Positions 1 to 11,996 of a stretch of 39,663 nucleotides of DNA are shown here, in pieces; positions within the stretch are counted from its first letter, which is position 1, and every line of letters begins with the position of its first letter. The stretch spans positions 1-39,663 of the forward strand of contig SLRS01000281.1 in assembly GCA_007130855.1 (NCBI GenBank), in the 5' to 3' direction. The translations under genes and the position numbers were made by a program. The stretch is from Trueperaceae bacterium. GTDB taxonomy: Bacteria; Deinococcota; Deinococci; Deinococcales; Trueperaceae. The notes below the pieces were generated by a model, which saw nothing but the letters and a program-made list of their open reading frames with translations, ran no database searches and was not told the DNA's origin.

Positions 1-27
1 CTAACCGCTAGTCGAAGGGGCCTCGAT

Positions 28-103
28 TGGTGGGTCGTATAGGACTCGAACCTATGACCCGCTGATTAAAAGTCAGCTGCTCTACCAGCTGAGCTAACGA
101 CCC
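28..103 (-). tRNA. tRNA-Lys (anticodon UUU)
   Basis: The minus strand folds into a complete 76-nt cloverleaf. The acceptor arms GGGTCGT and ACGACCC pair fully, followed by discriminator A and a genome-encoded CCA (28-30). The D arm is GCTC/GAGC. The anticodon stem GCTGA/TCAGC closes the loop CTTTTAA, giving anticodon TTT. The T arm ATAGG/CCTAT closes TTCGAGT. It decodes AAA/AAG lysine codons. It stands alone, and a promoter lies just upstream at 119-148. Confidence 0.98.
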
Positions 104-118
104 AACACAGCGCTCGTG

Positions 119-148
119 AGTATATGGAGCCGGTGCGTGACGCGTCAA
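119..148 (-). promoter_or_regulatory. Promoter of tRNA-Lys
   Basis: On the minus strand, TTGACG (148-143) is followed after 18 bases by TATACT (124-119). This is close to the sigma-70 consensus TTGACA/TATAAT. The predicted transcript start is near 112, about nine bases before the mature tRNA 5' end. Confidence 0.75.
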
Positions 149-249
149 GGGGTCATGTTGCGAGCGCGTGCGGCGCCGCGGCTCGCCCCGGCGGCCGCAG
201 CCCGGCGGCGCTCGCGGCGGGGCGGCGTCCAAACGTGATCGGGGACGCC

Positions 250-278
250 TTGTGACGCTCGCCTCACGTTGCTAGACT
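250..278 (+). promoter_or_regulatory. Promoter of the nuo operon
   Basis: TTGTGA (250-255) and TAGACT (273-278) are separated by exactly 17 bases and match the sigma-70 consensus at four of six positions each. The predicted start near 285 gives a leader of about 158 bases before nuoA. Unlike most genes in this window, this operon has a recognisable -35 box and a long leader. Confidence 0.6.
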
Positions 279-335
279 GAGGGACGTTGGAGGTCGTGAA
301 AAGCGGCACGAGCACCGCAGTTCCGCCTCCGGAAC

Positions 336-356
336 CGGCCGGCCGTTGGCCGGCCG
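336..356 (+). other. Hairpin in the nuo leader
   Basis: CGGCCGGCC and GGCCGGCCG are perfect 9-bp arms around a GTT loop, all G-C pairs. The hairpin lies in the predicted 5' untranslated region. No T-run follows, so it is not a classical terminator. It could act as a stabilising 5' structure, an attenuator or a protein-binding site; the sequence does not decide. Confidence 0.6.
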
Positions 357-442
357 CGTTGCTGAACCTCAGGGTCCATGCCCGGTCCCCGGTGCCGATC
401 CGACGACGCCGGGGCCGAGCGAGAGAGTGAGAGGGTTGCCTC

Positions 443-790
443 GTGTACGAGAGCTTGCTCATGATGTTCCTCGCGGCCGGCTTCATCGGCGCCGCGGCGG
501 TCGTCGTCGGCGCGTTGCTGGGACCGAAGCGGGCCGGCCCCGACAAGCTGGCCGCCTACGAGTCGGGCCTGCCCGCCACGGGCACGGCCCGTGAACGGTT
601 CCCGGTCCACTTCTACCTCGTCGCCATGCTCTTCATCCTGTTCGACGTCGAGGCCGCCTTCTTCTTCCCGCTCGCCGTCAAGTTCGGCATGGCGCCGCAG
701 TTCCTCTTCGCGCAGGCCATCATCTTCGTCGCGATCCTCGCGGTTGGCTACATCTACGTCATCCGCAAGGGTGTACTGGACTGGAAGTGA
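443..790 (+). CDS. nuoA: NADH-quinone oxidoreductase subunit A
   Basis: NuoA (Nqo7-type) is a small membrane subunit of complex I next to the quinone-access channel. The protein has 115 residues, normal for the family, with three hydrophobic helices. Family features are visible: [19 protein letters not shown] in the first loop and [13 protein letters not shown] in the second helix, whose acidic residues line the proton/quinone path. The start is a GTG at 443 with a purine-rich stretch (GAGAGG) upstream. It is the first gene of the operon and overlaps nuoB by four bases if nuoB uses its GTG at 787. Confidence 0.96.
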   Translation: MYESLLMMFLAAGFIGAAAVVVGALLGPKRAGPDKLAAYESGLPATGTARERFPVHFYLVAMLFILFDVEAAFFFPLAVKFGMAPQFLFAQAIIFVAILAVGYIYVIRKGVLDWK

Positions 791-1329
791 GCATGGGTCT
801 CAAGGACCTCTTCGAAAAGGACGTCCAGGAACTCGAGCGCGACGGCATCCTGTTCAGCACGCTGGGAAGGCTCGTGGCCTGGGGCCGCAGCAACAGCCTC
901 TGGCCCGCCACCTTCGGGCTGGCATGCTGCGCCATCGAGATGATGCAGTCGACCAACGCCCGCAACGACATGGCCCGCCTGGGCTCCGAGGTGTTCCGCG
1001 CCAGCCCGCGCCAGGCCGACGTGATGATCGTGGCCGGCCGCCTGTCGAAGAAGATGGCTCCGGTGATGCGCCGCGTGTACGAGCAGATGCCCGACCCCAA
1101 GTGGGTCATCAGCATGGGCGCCTGCGCCAGCTCGGGCGGCATGTTCAACAACTACGCGATCGTGCAGAACGTAGACTCGGTCGTGCCCGTCGACATCTTC
1201 GTACCGGGTTGTCCCCCGCGTCCCGAGGCGCTGATCTTCGGCGTCTTGCAGCTCCAGAAGAAGGTTCGCGGGGAGGCGTTCGACGAACGGGGCGTGGCGT
1301 TGCCGATGATCGAAGGGTGGTCGCGATGA
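787..1329 (+). CDS. nuoB: NADH-quinone oxidoreductase subunit B
   Basis: NuoB carries the terminal [4Fe-4S] cluster N2 that hands electrons to quinone. All four ligands are visible in the 180-residue product: the tandem pair C47-C48 in [11 protein letters not shown]113 in GACASSGG, and C142 in VPGCPPRPE. The call uses GTG 787, which forms a GTGA overlap with the nuoA stop. The ATG at 793, two codons in and preceded by GGAAG, is an equally plausible start. The gene ends in an ATGA overlap with nuoC, so translation is probably coupled. Confidence 0.97.
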   Translation: MSMGLKDLFEKDVQELERDGILFSTLGRLVAWGRSNSLWPATFGLACCAIEMMQSTNARNDMARLGSEVFRASPRQADVMIVAGRLSKKMAPVMRRVYEQMPDPKWVISMGACASSGGMFNNYAIVQNVDSVVPVDIFVPGCPPRPEALIFGVLQLQKKVRGEAFDERGVALPMIEGWSR

Positions 1330-1979
1330 CGTCCGACGACGTCCCTCGGCCGGCTGCCACGGCGTCCACCAAGCGCGTGCTGGAGGTGCTCGAGGCGCAG
1401 GGCGGCCGCTCGGAGCGCCACGACGATCAGCTCACGGTGCGGTTCGCCGCCGACGCCATCGTCGAGGCGGTGCGCGCCGCCCGTGAGGGTGGTTTCGACC
1501 TGCTCTCCGACGTTTTCGGCATCGACTGGCTGCGTTATCCGGGCCATCAGGGTCCGCGCTTCTCGGTGCTGTACAACCTCTACTCGATCCACGATGGCGA
1601 GCGCCTGTTCCTCCGGGTGGACGTCGACGACGACCAGCGCGTGCCGAGCATCACGGGCGTGTGGAAGGCCGCCGACTTCATGGAGCGCGAGGTGTACGAC
1701 CTCTTCGGTATCCACTTCGGGGGTCACCCCAACTTGCGCAAGCTCATCACGCCCGAGGACCTCGAGGGCCATCCATTGCGCAAGGACTTCCCGCTCGGCG
1801 AGACGCCCACGCTGTTCAACGATGGCCGCTTCCTCGACCCTGCCGCCTTCCGCGCCGGCATGATCGGCGCCAGCGACGGGCTCACGGGCTGGGTCGGCGG
1901 CGCACGCAAGGGTGTGGTGTCGGAGCAGGCCGAACCGCTCCATCCCAGCAGGGTTCACGACGAGGAGGGGAGCGCATGA
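1326..1979 (+). CDS. nuoC: NADH-quinone oxidoreductase subunit C (30 kDa type)
   Basis: NuoC is a hydrophilic connecting subunit of the peripheral arm of complex I and has no cofactor. The 217-residue protein contains the 30-kDa subunit signature [16 protein letters not shown] followed by [20 protein letters not shown]. It is a separate protein, not fused to NuoD as in Escherichia coli. ATG 1326 overlaps the nuoB stop (ATGA), and the gene ends in the same kind of overlap with nuoD at 1976. The last 40 or so residues are less conserved and rich in polar residues. Confidence 0.97.
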   Translation: MTSDDVPRPAATASTKRVLEVLEAQGGRSERHDDQLTVRFAADAIVEAVRAAREGGFDLLSDVFGIDWLRYPGHQGPRFSVLYNLYSIHDGERLFLRVDVDDDQRVPSITGVWKAADFMEREVYDLFGIHFGGHPNLRKLITPEDLEGHPLRKDFPLGETPTLFNDGRFLDPAAFRAGMIGASDGLTGWVGGARKGVVSEQAEPLHPSRVHDEEGSA

Positions 1980-3205
1980 CCGAGCGTCCCGCGGGCTACC
2001 ACGCGCTCACCGTCGATGAGGAGCGCCGGGGCGACTTCGACACCCGCTTCATGCGTATCAACGTGGGTCCGCAGCACCCCAGCACGCACGGCGTGCTGCG
2101 GCTGGTGGTCGATCTCGACGGCGAACGCATCGTGCGCATCAGCCCCCAGATCGGCTACTTGCACACCGGCTTCGAGAAGACGATGGAGCACCGGACCTAC
2201 CAGCAGGTGATCACCTACACCAACCGGATGGACTACGTCCACTCCTTCGCCCACGACCTGGCCTACGTCCTCAGCGCCGAGAAGCTGATGGAGGCGCGCG
2301 TGCCGGAGCGGGCGCAGCGCGTGCGGGTGATCCTGACGGAGCTCAATCGGATCGCCAGCCACCTGGTGTTCCTCGGCACCGGCATCCTCGACATGGGGGC
2401 GCTGACGCTCTTCTTCTACACGATGCGGGAGCGGGAGCAGCTCCTCGACATCTTCGAGTCGGTCACCGGCGTGCGCATGAACTTCGGCTACTTCCGTGTC
2501 GGCGGCCTCTACCGGGATGTGCCCGAGAGCTTCGAGCACGATGTGCGGGCATTCCTGGCGGGGTTTCCGAAGATGCTGGACCAGTACGCCACCATGTTCA
2601 TGAAGAACGACATCTTCGTGAACCGGACCAAGGGCGTCGGTGTGATCCCGCGCGAGCGGGCGCTGGAGTACGGGCTCACCGGCCCGAGCCTGCGCGCGAG
2701 TGGCGTGCCGCTCGACTTCCGCAAGGCCGAGCCCTACTCGGGTTACGAGGAGTACGCCTTCGAGGTGCCCACCAGCGAGGAGGGCGACGCCTTCGCGCGC
2801 TTCGAGATGCGGTTTCGCGAGATGACCCAGTGCCTTCGCATCGTGGAGCAGGCGCTCGACCGGCTCGAGCCCGGGCCGGTGCAGGATCCCGACCGGCGCA
2901 TCAGTCTGCCCCCGCGCAGCGAGCTCGAGACGTCGATGGAGGCGGTCATCTTCCACTTCAAGCTGGTGACCGAGGGGTTCCACCCACCGCGTGGGGTGTC
3001 GTACGTCGCGACCGAGTCTGCCCGCGGCGAGCTCGGCTACTACCTCGTCAGCGACGGCGGTTCGATGCCGTACCGGGTGAAGGTGCGCGTCCCCAGCCTG
3101 ATCAACCTCCAGTCGCTCGAGCTCGCCTGCGTCGGCGGCCTGTTCGCCGACATGGTCGTGAACATCGCCACGCTCGACCCGGTGATGGGGGACGTCGACA
3201 AGTGA
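1976..3205 (+). CDS. nuoD: NADH-quinone oxidoreductase subunit D (49 kDa type)
   Basis: NuoD forms the quinone-reduction site together with NuoB. The 409-residue protein opens after about 30 residues with the family signature [15 protein letters not shown] and closes with the typical [11 protein letters not shown]. It is related to the large subunit of NiFe hydrogenases, but the nickel-binding cysteines are absent, as expected for NuoD. ATG 1976 overlaps the nuoC stop, and the TGA overlaps the GTG of nuoE. Confidence 0.97.
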   Translation: MTERPAGYHALTVDEERRGDFDTRFMRINVGPQHPSTHGVLRLVVDLDGERIVRISPQIGYLHTGFEKTMEHRTYQQVITYTNRMDYVHSFAHDLAYVLSAEKLMEARVPERAQRVRVILTELNRIASHLVFLGTGILDMGALTLFFYTMREREQLLDIFESVTGVRMNFGYFRVGGLYRDVPESFEHDVRAFLAGFPKMLDQYATMFMKNDIFVNRTKGVGVIPRERALEYGLTGPSLRASGVPLDFRKAEPYSGYEEYAFEVPTSEEGDAFARFEMRFREMTQCLRIVEQALDRLEPGPVQDPDRRISLPPRSELETSMEAVIFHFKLVTEGFHPPRGVSYVATESARGELGYYLVSDGGSMPYRVKVRVPSLINLQSLELACVGGLFADMVVNIATLDPVMGDVDK

Positions 3206-3818
3206 GCACCAGCCGCGGGCACGAACTCCCTACCGTCACGCCCTTCTTCGCCGACAAGCAGGACCTGCTCGCACGGATCCTGAGCCGCTACCCCGACTAC
3301 GGCCGCCGCAGCGCGGTGATGCCGCTGCTGTGGGAGGTCCAGCGGGCCGAGCGGCACGTGTCCCGGGCACGGGTCGACGAGATCGCCGAGATCCTCGGCC
3401 TGCACGCCACCGAGGTCAAGGGCGTGATGAGCTTCTACAGCACCTATCACGAGCACCCGGTAGGCGCCTATCACCTGCAGGTGTGCCGCACGCTGTCGTG
3501 TTCGCTCGCCGGGGCCGACGAGCTCGCCGCCTTCCTGGAGGAGGAGCTCGATCTCGTCAACGGCGAGACCGACGCCGAGGGGCGCTTCTCGCTGCAGTTC
3601 GTCGAGTGCCTCGGCTCGTGCGGCACGGCCCCGGTGCTGCAGGTGAACGACAGCTACTTCGAGCGGGTCTCGCGGTCGCGCTGCCGGGCGCTGCTCGACG
3701 CCATGCGCCGCGACGCGCTGCCGGCTCCGACGGTCGAGCGTGGCGGCGACAACGAGGTCGTACGCGTCGAGGGCGCCGATCGAAGCGCGACGGGCGAGGC
3801 GGGGGAAGGGGACAGGGC

Positions 3819-3822
<4 letters not shown>
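3202..3822 (+). CDS. nuoE: NADH-quinone oxidoreductase subunit E (24 kDa type)
   Basis: NuoE has a thioredoxin-like fold and holds the [2Fe-2S] cluster N1a beside the NADH site. The four ligands are visible: C95 and C100 (VCRTLSC) and C136 and C140 (VECLGSC). The 206-residue product is somewhat longer than usual because of a polar C-terminal tail of about 35 residues with no recognised domain. GTG 3202 overlaps the nuoD stop (GTGA). The end overlaps nuoF (ATGA). Confidence 0.96.
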
Positions 3823-5155
<1,333 letters not shown>

Positions 5156-5159
<4 letters not shown>

Positions 5160-7585
5160 GGGTCAAGGTCAACGACCGCGAGCTCGAGCTGGCGCCCGGC
5201 ACCTCCGTCATCGACGCCGTGTTCGCAGCGGGCTACGACGTGCCGTACTTCTGTTCGCAGGCGTACATGTCGCCGATCGGCGCGTGCCGCATGTGCCTCG
5301 CTCGCATCGGCGCGCCGCGCAAGGATCGCGACGGCAACTGGCTCGTCGACGACGCCACCGGCGAGCCGAAGGTGTTCTTCTTCCCGACCATGATGGCCAC
5401 CTGCACCACCGTGGTGATGGAGGGGATGGTGGTCGACACCCTCTCCAAGGAGGTCAAGGACGCCCAGCGCGGCATGGTGGAGTTCACCCTCATCAACCAT
5501 CCGCTCGATTGCCCGGTGTGCGACAAGGGGGGCGCCTGCGAGCTGCAAGACCGCGCTTACGAGTACGGCACCGGCCGCTCGCGCTTCGTGTTCGACAAGC
5601 GCCACCAGGAGAAGCATCACCCGCTCAGCGAGCTGATCACGCTCGATCGCGAGCGCTGCATCCACTGCAAGCGCTGTGTGCGCTACTTCGAGGAGGTGCC
5701 CGGCGACGAGGTGCTCGATTTCATCGAGCGCGGCGGCCACACCTACATCGGCACGCTCGAGGAGGGCCTGCCCAGCAACTTCACCGGCAACATCACCGAC
5801 ATCTGCCCGGTGGGCGCGCTGCTCGACGCTACCAGCCGCTTCCGCGGCCGCAACTGGGAGTACGACCACACCTTCACCACCAGCCTCGACGACGCCTCGG
5901 GCTCCGCCATCGTGATCGACGCCCGCACTGGACGCATCGAGCGCATCAAGAGTGGCATCAACCCCGAGGTCAACAAGAGTTGGATCGACGACGGGATCCG
6001 CTTCGGCCACGAGTACGCCGGCGACCCGGAGCGCCTGCGGCGGCCGCTGCTGCGCCGGGGCGACGCCTTCGAGGAGGCCTCCTGGGACGAGGCGGCTGCG
6101 TTCATCAGCGAGCGCCTCGGTGGCCTCTCGGGCAAGGACGTGGGGATCGCCATCCGCGCCGACGCCACCCTCGAGGAGGGCGTGGCCGCGCGCGCGCTCG
6201 CCGAGCTCATCGGCACCGGGCAGGTCGATCACGCGCCGCGCCACGGGCCATCGCTCGTGCCGGTCCATGGCGCCACGCTGCAGGACCTCGCCACGGCCAC
6301 TGCGGTCATCGTGCTCGGCGACGTGACCGAGGAGTTGCCGGCCCTCGATCTGCGCATCAAGGACGCGCTCAAGGGGGTGTCGCCGCCGCCGCTGTTCGCG
6401 CACGGCGTCCCCATCGCCGACTTGCGGCTCAAGGAGCGCATGCCGCGAGCCCGTGAGCGGCTCACGGTGGTGGCCCCCTACCGCGTCGGCCTCATGCAGC
6501 ACGCCGGGCGTCCCGTCGTCGTCCCGGTGGGTGGCGAGGCGGCCTGGCTGCAAGCGATGACGGACGTCGCCAACGGCACCGACCCCGACGAGGGCGCGCT
6601 CGGCATGGGCCGGGCCGAGGCCCAGGGCCTGGTACGGCAGTGGCGCGAAGCGAGCAAGGCGGTCATGGTGGTGGGCGGTTTCGTGCTCGCCAGCGCCAAG
6701 GCCACCGACGCCGCGGCCGCCCTCGCCAAGGCCGTCGGCGCGAGCCAGCTCCTGGTGCCGCCCATGGCCAACGGTCGCGGTCTCGAGATCACCCAGGTGC
6801 TCCCCAGCCACGCCCGCTACGACTACCGCGGCATGCTCGCCGGCAGCGCCAAGGCGCTGTTGCTGTCGGGACTCGATCCCGCCCGTGACCCGGCCACGGC
6901 CGCGCGGCTCGGCGCCTGCGAGCTGCTCGTGGTGCACGACCTGTTCCTCACCGACACCGCCAAGCTGGCGCACGTGGTGCTGCCGGGCAAGAGCGGTTAC
7001 GAGAAGGACGGCACGACGGTGAGCCTGGAGGGCCGCTTCCTGCCGGTACGCGCCGCGCCGGTCGACAACGGCGAGGCGGAAGACCTCACCGGCGTGGTCA
7101 AGGTCCTGGGTGAGGCGTTCGGCAAGCGGCTCGAGGGGCGCAGCGTGCGCTCCGCCCGGCGCGTGCTGCGCAAGGAGCTGGGTTTCGATCCGGCGGAGCT
7201 CGACCGGCTGGGCTTGCTCCACGACCTCCCGCGCCGCCGCTCCGGCGTGAGCGTGGGACCGCGCCAGGAGGCGACCGGTGCCGCCCTGCGGGTGCCGACC
7301 ATGGTGCGGCCCGAGTACCTCGCGCGCAACCCGAGACTCCGGGCCGCGCTCGGTGACCTGGCGCTGCGGCTCCATCCAGCCGACGCCGCCGGGCACGACC
7401 TCCATGACGGCGACGAGGTGCGCGTGCCGGTGGACGGCGCGCCCTGGCGCCTGCGGATCGTGCTCTCCGAGGCGGTACCGCGCGGCGTCTGCTTGGTGCC
7501 CGCCACGCCCGACGCTCCGGTCGGCCGCGCGCACGTGGCGCTCGAGCAGGTCGTGCACGAGCGGCGGGCGCTCGAGGTGGCCTGA
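5156..7585 (+). CDS. nuoG: NADH-quinone oxidoreductase subunit G (75 kDa type)
   Basis: NuoG relays electrons through several Fe-S clusters. In the 809-residue product the [2Fe-2S] ligands C33, C44, C47 and C83 are present. So are the His-Cys [4Fe-4S] set H115, C119, C122 and C128, and the set C168, C171, C174 and C217. The rest is a molybdopterin-oxidoreductase-like domain that acts as scaffold. The extra N7-type ligands known from Thermus and E. coli appear replaced: the CxxCxxxC stretch reads [10 protein letters not shown] (241-250) and the fourth site is D278 in [11 protein letters not shown]. The stop overlaps the nuoH ATG by one base (TGATG). Confidence 0.96.
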
Positions 7586-8598
7586 TGGATCCGCTCTGGG
7601 TCACGCTCATCAAGGCCTTCGTGCTGTGCCTGGTGTTGCTCGGCGCCTTCGCCTACATGACGCTCATTGAGCGCCGCATCCTGGGGCGCATGCAGCACCG
7701 TCACGGGCCCAACCGCACCGGCCCGTTCGGCCTCCTGCAGCCGATCGCCGATGCCATCAAGTCGGTCTTCAAGGAAGACATCATCGTCACCAACGCCGAC
7801 AAGGTCGTCTACGTGATGGCGCCGATGATCTCGATCATCTTCGCGCTGTCGGCCTTCGGCGCCATCCCGGGCGGCCCCGCCGGCAGCCTGTTCGGCTTCA
7901 ACCCCTGGGTGGTCGACCTCGACATCGGCGTGCTGTACGTGCTGGCCGTGACCTCGGTGGGGGTGTACGGGATCTTCCTCGGCGGCTGGGCATCGAACAG
8001 CAAGTACGCCCTGCTCGGCTCGCTGCGGTCGTCAGCGCAGATCATCTCCTACGAACTCGGGCTCGGGCTCTCGGTGCTCTCCGTGATCATGATCGCCGGC
8101 ACGCTCAACCTGCGCGAGATCGTCGAGGTGGGCGTGTGGACGGTGAGCCCCTGGTTGTGGCCGCCGTTGGCGGTCGCCTTCGTGGCGTTCGTGATCTCGG
8201 CGATCGCCGAGGTCAACCGCACGCCCTTCGACCTGCCCGAGGCCGAGCAGGAGATCGTGGCCGGCTACCTGACCGAGTACTCGGGCATCAAGTGGGCGCT
8301 CTACCAGATGTCCGAGTACGTCAACATGATGACGGCCGCGGCATTCATCAGCACGCTGTTCCTGGGCGGGTACCGGGGACCGTACGTCTTGGAGCGTCTG
8401 ATCCCCGGCAGCAGCGAATGGCCGATCATCTGGCTGGTGCTCAAGATGGCGATCTTCATGTTCTTGTTCATCTGGTTGCGCGCGACGCTGCCGCGGTTCC
8501 GTTACGACCAACTCATGCGCTTCGGTTGGCTCTACCTGTTCGAGGTGGCGCTGGCTGCAACGCTGTTGACCGGGGCGGTGATCGCGTTTGTGCTCTGA
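7585..8598 (+). CDS. nuoH: NADH-quinone oxidoreductase subunit H
   Basis: NuoH is the membrane subunit that joins the peripheral arm to the proton-pumping arm and contributes to the quinone chamber. The 337-residue protein has about eight hydrophobic segments and the family signatures [19 protein letters not shown] near residue 40 and [21 protein letters not shown] around 210, whose acidic residues are important in the family. ATG 7585 overlaps the nuoG stop. A 33-base spacer before nuoI is the longest gap inside the operon. Confidence 0.97.
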   Translation: MDPLWVTLIKAFVLCLVLLGAFAYMTLIERRILGRMQHRHGPNRTGPFGLLQPIADAIKSVFKEDIIVTNADKVVYVMAPMISIIFALSAFGAIPGGPAGSLFGFNPWVVDLDIGVLYVLAVTSVGVYGIFLGGWASNSKYALLGSLRSSAQIISYELGLGLSVLSVIMIAGTLNLREIVEVGVWTVSPWLWPPLAVAFVAFVISAIAEVNRTPFDLPEAEQEIVAGYLTEYSGIKWALYQMSEYVNMMTAAAFISTLFLGGYRGPYVLERLIPGSSEWPIIWLVLKMAIFMFLFIWLRATLPRFRYDQLMRFGWLYLFEVALAATLLTGAVIAFVL

Positions 8599-8631
8599 TG
8601 CGCGCGCCGTGACCCAGCGAGGAGGGCGATC

Positions 8632-9158
8632 GTGAGCGTCCTGGACATCGCCAAAGGGATGGGTGTCACGCTCGGGCACCTGTTCAAGAAGCCCGTCACC
8701 GTGCAATATCCCGACGAGCCGGCGCAGATCAAGGCGCGCTTCCGCGGTCGACACCACCTGTTGCGTCATCCCGATACCGGCCTGGAGAAGTGCATCGGCT
8801 GCAGCCTCTGCGCCGCCGCCTGTCCTGCCTACGCGATCTACGTCGAGGCCGCCGAGAACGACCAGGAAGACCCCGTGTCGGCCGGCGAGCGCTATGCCTC
8901 GATCTACGAGATCAACATGCTGCGCTGCATCTTCTGCGGCTTCTGCGAGGAGGCCTGCCCCACCGGCGCGGTCGTGCTCGGCCACGAGTTCGAGCTCGCC
9001 GACTTCCGCTACCAGGATTTCGTGTACCGCAAGGAGGACATGCTGGTGGGGGTCAAGGGGAGCAAGTGGCAGCGCCGCGAGGCCGCGGCCAAGGGCACCG
9101 CGGTCCGCGTTGCCCTCGAGGCGCCGGGGCGACCGGAGCTCGAGGGCGTGGAGCACTG

Positions 9159-9159
<1 letters not shown>
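8632..9159 (+). CDS. nuoI: NADH-quinone oxidoreductase subunit I (two [4Fe-4S])
   Basis: NuoI is a ferredoxin-like subunit holding clusters N6a and N6b. Two CxxCxxCxxxCP motifs are visible in the 175-residue product: C54, C57, C60, C64 and C99, C102, C105, C109. The start is a GTG at 8632 with a strong Shine-Dalgarno sequence, GAGGAGG, at 8619-8625. This is the only nuo gene whose start is not tied to the preceding stop, which fits the need for its own ribosome binding site. The stop overlaps the nuoJ ATG (ATGA-type overlap). Confidence 0.97.
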
Positions 9160-9752
<593 letters not shown>

Positions 9753-9753
9753 G

Positions 9754-10074
9754 GTGGTGGCTACCGAGGCCTACGTCGCCCTCTCGGGCGTGCTCTTCAG
9801 CATCGGCGCGGTCGGTGTGCTCACGCGCCGCAGCGCCATCATGATCTTCCTGTGCGTGGAGTTGATGCTCAACGCGGCCAACCTGGCGCTGGTCGCGTAC
9901 GCCTACCGGTGGGCCGGCACCGGTCTCCTGACCGGCATCAGCGGGCAGACGGCGGTGTTCATCATCCTGGCGGTGGCCGCGGCCGAGGTCGCGATCGGCC
10001 TCGGGATCCTGGTGGCGATCTTCCGTAACCGCGCCAGCACCGACGTCGACGCCTTGTCGGAGGTGCGGCTGTGA
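9754..10074 (+). CDS. nuoK: NADH-quinone oxidoreductase subunit K
   Basis: NuoK is a small membrane subunit homologous to MrpC, with three helices. The 106-residue product keeps the two functionally important glutamates: E36 in CVELMLNAANL and E78 in AAAEVAIGLGI. Two GTG codons in a row (9754 and 9757) are both possible starts, one base after the nuoJ stop. The end overlaps the nuoL GTG. Confidence 0.96.
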   Translation: MVATEAYVALSGVLFSIGAVGVLTRRSAIMIFLCVELMLNAANLALVAYAYRWAGTGLLTGISGQTAVFIILAVAAAEVAIGLGILVAIFRNRASTDVDALSEVRL

Positions 10075-11996
10075 CCGGCGATCCCGTCTCCTGGGCGGCG
10101 CTGGCGCCGCTCCTGGCGCTGTTCGGCGCGCTCGTGAACGGCATGTTCGGGCGCCGGCTGCGCGAACCGTGGCCCGGGTACCTCGCCAGCGGCGTGGTCG
10201 TGCTCGGCTTCGTGCTCTCGCTCCTGGCCTTCGCGACCTTCGGGCAACGCGAGGTGGGCGTGAGCGTGCGCCTGTGGGAGTTCCTGCCCGTCGCCGGGCT
10301 CGACCTGGCGGTCGGCTTCCACCTCGACCAGCTGTCGCTGCTGATGATGCTGATCGTGACGGGCGTGGGCGCGCTGATCCACGTCTACTCGCTCGGCTAC
10401 ATGCACGGCGATGGGGGCTACGCCCGCTACTTCGCCGCGCTGAACCTGTTCATCGCCGCCATGCTCGTCTTGGTGATGGCCGACTCCTACCTGCTGATGT
10501 TCGTGGGCTGGGAGGGTGTGGGCGTCTGCTCGTTCCTGTTGATCGGCTTCTGGTACCGCCAGCAGCGCAATCCCGACGCGGCGCGCAAGGCGTTCATCGT
10601 CAACCGCATCGGCGACACCGGCTTCTTGCTGGCGATGTTCCTGATGTACCGCACCTTCGGCACGCTCACGATCGCCGACGTGAACGCCGCGGCGACGGCC
10701 TTCGCCTTCGGCGCCGGTGCGCTCACGTCCATCGGCGTGCTGCTGATGCTGGCCGCCGCCGGCAAGAGCGCGCAGCTCCCGCTGCACGTATGGCTGCCCG
10801 ACGCGATGGCCGGCCCGACGCCGGTCTCGGCGCTCATCCACGCCGCCACCATGGTCACGGCCGGCGTCTACCTGATCGCGCGCAGTGCGCCGCTCTTCGC
10901 GCAGAGCCCCGACGCCTCGGCCGTGGTGGCTTGGGTCGGCGGACTCACGGCGCTGCTCGCCGCGCTGGTCGCGCTCGCCCAGACCGACATCAAGCGGATC
11001 CTGGCCTACTCCACGATCAGCCAGCTCGGCTTCATGTTCGTGGCCGTCGGTGTGGGTGCGTACTGGGTCGGGATCTTCCACGTGCTCACGCACGCCTGCT
11101 TCAAGGGGCTGCTGTTCCTGACCTCGGGCAGCGTCATCCACGGCCTCGGCGGCGAGCAAGACGTCCGCCGCATGGGCGGCCTGCGTCGCTTCATGCCGCT
11201 GACCGCGCTCACGGCCCTGGTCGGCACCCTGGCGATCGCGGGGGTGCCGCTGCTGGCGGGCTTCTTCAGCAAGGATGCCATCTTGCTCCACACCTTCGCG
11301 TCGACGCTGCTCGCCGATCATGGCGCGGGCGTGCTCTATGGCGTGTTGCTGCTGTCGGCCACGCTCACCGCGGCCTACATGGGGCGCTGGTACCTGCTGG
11401 TGTTCGAGGGCGAGCCGCGCCTGAGCGTCGAGGCGCGGGGCAAGGTGCACGAGTCGCCGCGCGTGATGACGGTGCCGCTGCTGGTGCTGGCCGCGGCGTC
11501 GGTGCTGACCGGCTACCTGGGGCTGCCTGCCTTCGCCTTCCCCAACTGGATCGCACCCTGGCTCGAGCCCGCGACCGCCACGGTGGGCTTCGCCTACCCG
11601 CCTTTGTGGGCCGAGTGGCTGTTGATCGGGGCCGCCGTGCTCGCCACGGTCATCGGCCTGGCGCTGGCCTGGTGGGTGTACCTGGTGCAGCGCGGTGTGC
11701 CGGTGGCGCGCCTTGCCAGCGGTCGCCTGGCCACCTTCGCGCGGAGCGGCGCCGGTTTCGACGCCCTCTACCAGCAGGCGGTCGTGGGGCCCGCCGAGGG
11801 GACCTCGGTGGCGCTCGCGGTGCTCGACCGCGACGTGCTCGATCGCGGTCTCGCCGCCTCCGTCACCACCACCGGGGTGTTGGCGCGTGGCGTCATGCTG
11901 CTGCAGACCGGCTTGGTGCGGAACTACGCGCTCGCCATGCTGGTGGGTGCCGTGGTGCTGCTGTTCGTGGTGGTCCTGGCGGGGGTGCGCGCATGA
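10071..11996 (+). CDS. nuoL: NADH-quinone oxidoreductase subunit L (antiporter-like)
   Basis: NuoL is the distal proton-pumping subunit, related to MrpA cation/proton antiporters. The 641-residue protein is highly hydrophobic and contains the proton-translocation module signatures FVGWEGVGVCSFLLIGFW, LHVWLPDAMAGPTPVSALIH and DIKRILAYSTISQLG. The latter two carry the conserved Lys/His path. The long C-terminal part, with a last helix, fits the lateral-helix architecture of NuoL. GTG 10071 overlaps the nuoK stop. Confidence 0.97.
   Translation: MTGDPVSWAALAPLLALFGALVNGMFGRRLREPWPGYLASGVVVLGFVLSLLAFATFGQREVGVSVRLWEFLPVAGLDLAVGFHLDQLSLLMMLIVTGVGALIHVYSLGYMHGDGGYARYFAALNLFIAAMLVLVMADSYLLMFVGWEGVGVCSFLLIGFWYRQQRNPDAARKAFIVNRIGDTGFLLAMFLMYRTFGTLTIADVNAAATAFAFGAGALTSIGVLLMLAAAGKSAQLPLHVWLPDAMAGPTPVSALIHAATMVTAGVYLIARSAPLFAQSPDASAVVAWVGGLTALLAALVALAQTDIKRILAYSTISQLGFMFVAVGVGAYWVGIFHVLTHACFKGLLFLTSGSVIHGLGGEQDVRRMGGLRRFMPLTALTALVGTLAIAGVPLLAGFFSKDAILLHTFASTLLADHGAGVLYGVLLLSATLTAAYMGRWYLLVFEGEPRLSVEARGKVHESPRVMTVPLLVLAAASVLTGYLGLPAFAFPNWIAPWLEPATATVGFAYPPLWAEWLLIGAAVLATVIGLALAWWVYLVQRGVPVARLASGRLATFARSGAGFDALYQQAVVGPAEGTSVALAVLDRDVLDRGLAASVTTTGVLARGVMLLQTGLVRNYALAMLVGAVVLLFVVVLAGVRA

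Larger units (their letters stand above)
104..442. other. Intergenic region between tRNA-Lys and nuoA
   Basis: These 339 bases hold the tRNA promoter (minus strand, 119-148), the nuo promoter (plus strand, 250-278) and a nuo leader of about 158 bases with a perfect hairpin at 336-356. The open frames seen here on either strand look like GC-rich shadows of nuoA and show no family features. I see no small gene that I can support. Confidence 0.7.

Noticed and set aside
8-232. Minus-strand reading frame containing SLAQLVEQLTFNQRVIGSSP
   Set aside because: It reads through tRNA-Lys; this peptide is a well-known false product of tRNA sequence.
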